Under the pieces are notes generated by a model that made no database searches, had not been told where the DNA came from, and was given only the letters and a program-made list of their open reading frames with translations. Below are positions 44,001-44,378 of a stretch of 44,378 nucleotides of DNA, in pieces. Origin of the DNA: an uncultured Halomicronema sp. (GTDB lineage Bacteria; Cyanobacteriota; Cyanobacteriia; Phormidesmidales; Phormidesmidaceae); assembly GCA_937899725.1 (NCBI GenBank), contig CALCCA010000012.1:1-44378 (forward strand), given 5' to 3'. A program made the position numbers and the translations under genes. Within the stretch, counting starts at the first letter, position 1, and each line of letters begins with the position of its first letter.

Positions 44001-44378
44001 CGTGATGACGCTGCCCGTGGCCGGAGTGTCTTCGGTGACATCCACCGGGCCATCATCCGTCGCCACTGGCGCATCGTTCACCGGGCTCACATCGTTGAAA
44101 GTGAGTACTGCCGTGTCTGTGTCAGTGCCATCGGTGATGGTGTAGTTCACCTCTGGAACCGGGCCGGTGTAGTTTGGCGCGGGGTCAAAGGTAAAGGTGC
44201 CGTCCTGCTTGAGTGTCAGCGTGCCAATGGGGTCACCGTTGCTGTCCGTCAAAGGCGTCGCAGTGTCGATGGGCAAGTTGTCGGGGGTACCATCGCCATT
44301 GGTATCTACCGTGGCGGACTGCACGGTCAGGGTGTCGCCTTCAATGTCGGTGTCATCGCCCAGACCCGTGATGACGCT
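41091..44378 (-). CDS. giant repetitive RTX adhesin, partial at the window edge
   Basis: At least 1,095 codons; the frame is open to the last base, so the true start lies outside. From N to C: five copies (one cut) of a 122-residue Ig/cadherin-like domain of the VCBS type, each starting at SVITGLGDDTD and holding PNYTGPVP.VNYTI.DGT; an RTX region of about 16 glycine-aspartate nonapeptides (GGDGDDVINGL, GGAGNDVINGG) that bind calcium; a beta-roll cap (VSEFGDTIVDF); a linker of Pro/Thr/Ser; and six 38-45-residue repeats of the form DxYLASxxDLxxAFGxxxxAAxxHYIxxGYAEGR ending at the C-terminus. RTX repeats imply type I secretion. No hydrolase domain is seen. Confidence 0.88.
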   Translation of the reverse strand, partial: SVITGLGDDTDIEGDTLTVQSATVDTNGDGTPDNLPIDTATPLTDSNGDPIGTLTLKQDGTFTFDPAPNYTGPVPEVNYTITDGTDTDTAVLTFNDVSPVNDAPVATDDGPVDVTEDTPATGSVITGLGDDTDVDGDTLTVQSATVDTNGDGTPDTLLIGTPTNLTDNNGDPIGTLTLNLDGTFNFTPAANYTGPVPTVNYTITDGTATDDAVLTFNPVSPVNDAPVAVDDGLVTVTEDTPAIGSVITGLGNDTDVEGSTLTVQSATVDTDGDGTPNNLPLGTPTNLTNSNGDPIGTLQLNDDGTFNFTPAPNYTGPVPTVNYTISDGELTDTAALTFSPVNPVNDAPVATDDGPVDVTEDTPVNGSVISGLGDDTDIDGDPLTIQSATVDLNGDGTPDALPIGTPTALTNSNGEPIGSLTLNPDGTFSFSPAANYTGPVPAVTYTVTDGTDTDTAVLTINDVSPVNDAPIAVDDGPVDVIKDTPATGSVITGLGDDIEVDGEPLTVTAATVDTNGDDTPDPLLIGTPTDLNDSNGTPIGTLQLNNDGAFTFTPATGYLGPVPAVTYTVSDGTLSDQGILSFSDVKVAVGKGSGGADTIIGGDGDDVINGLSDNDYLDGGAGNDVINGGSERDIVIGGSGDDALNGGSGDDEMTAGTGNDVANGGSGNDRITGDDGDDLLNGGSGNDTLDGGNGADVLQGSSGSDLLLGGAGDDFLDGGRDNDILAGGDGADTLIGGQGDDIFRFSAVSEFGDTIVDFEIVSDRLQFTNIPGLSSNTVQFRQQGLDTIVEATVNGAISTVATLKDVNAFTLGQEHLVFGDTIPAGSPADNSTAVPTTGSTAGPSRPRTLTLAQADDYLASNIDLLQAFGYNLAAAQNHYTQFGFQENRAIDNFDEDLYLASNGDLITAFGYNLEAATQHYIQSGYAEGRSTQGFDPDQYLASRPDLQAAFGNDTTAATRHYIETGYAESRDPLLGFDGGEYIASYADLANAFGYDPQRGRQHYIDYGYAEGRQVTFAADDYIASHGDLIQAFGTNFDAGTEHYIRLGMSEGREIDTFDEVAYLNKYADLQAAFGNDLQAATQHYITSGFFEGRTA
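41100..41815 (-). repeat. six C-terminal repeats, YLAS..DL..AFG..HY..GY.EGR
   Basis: Within the giant adhesin, six units of 38-45 residues each carry a YxASxxDLxxAFG half and an HYIxxGYAEGR half (41100-41815). They are diverged at the protein level but keep all landmarks. I know such repeats only as an uncharacterised tail in secreted calcium-binding proteins. Confidence 0.8.
42154..42603 (-). repeat. RTX nonapeptide array
   Basis: About 16 GGxGxDxxx units in 150 codons, the calcium-binding beta-roll of type I secreted proteins. Most units keep the GDD/GND signature. Confidence 0.9.
42600..44378 (-). repeat. 366-bp tandem repeats
   Basis: The landmark GTGATGACGCT (encoding SVITG on the minus strand) or its variant ends at 44378, 44012, 43646, 43280 and 42914: exact 366-bp steps with no indel. 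Units encode 122 residues and differ by scattered substitutions. The innermost copy (unit nearest the RTX region) is the most diverged, and the array continues outside the window. Confidence 0.95.

Noticed and set aside
42052-44145. Long plus-strand open frames across the adhesin array
   Set aside because: They are antisense shadows of the repetitive coding sequence; serine/proline-rich low-complexity products with the same periodicity as the sense repeats.

Overview
The window is cyanobacterial. Direct evidence is the dense scatter of the HIP1 octamer GCGATCGC, a pipX-pipY pair, sepF next to proC, an SLH-OprB porin and a complete ebo operon. Gene content fits a filamentous, GC-moderate cyanobacterium (Leptolyngbya-like is a guess; genus cannot be fixed from this sequence).

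Layout. 1-4.2 kb is a loose accessory stretch: an unrecognised gene, a GGCT-fold protein, a DUF1272 gene broken by two frameshifts, an AT-rich NlpC/P60-like protein and two small cupins. 4.2-6.1 kb encodes a one-pass membrane protein with four degenerate repeats. 6.3-11.2 kb (minus) holds a GH3-type acyl-adenylating enzyme bracketed by two copies of a 107-bp MITE-like repeat, an enolase-superfamily enzyme, a heme-oxygenase-like diiron protein and a Crp/Fnr regulator; two perfect FNR-type palindromes lie just upstream of the diiron gene. 11.5-25.5 kb is mostly housekeeping: plsY, proC, sepF, pipY-pipX, a der-ecfT-pabB operon, Uma2, phzF-like, a J-domain protein, a family-39 glycosyltransferase, and an Rrf2-cysteine synthase pair. 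25.6-30.3 kb has a major porin with a clear terminator and a leader hairpin, pterin dehydratase, a structured small-RNA candidate carrying a 23-codon ORF and its own terminator, nadC, DUF2237 and tRNA-Cys.

30.8-31.2 kb is a decayed RND efflux-pump fragment. 31.3-38.2 kb is eboA-B-C-D-E-F, all on plus and in order; in Nostoc punctiforme ebo genes are needed for moving the scytonemin monomer to the periplasm. 38.2-44.4 kb (minus) carries two surface proteins: an inverse autotransporter with a beta-helix passenger, and a giant adhesin truncated by the window edge, built of exact 366-bp tandem repeats, RTX repeats and six C-terminal repeats.

The best candidates for something undescribed are (a) the Crp/Fnr regulator plus paired FNR-type operators controlling a diiron enzyme/enolase-fold operon, (b) the structured RNA with an embedded ORF at 28.0-28.26 kb, and (c) the 107-bp repeat pair around the GH3 gene.
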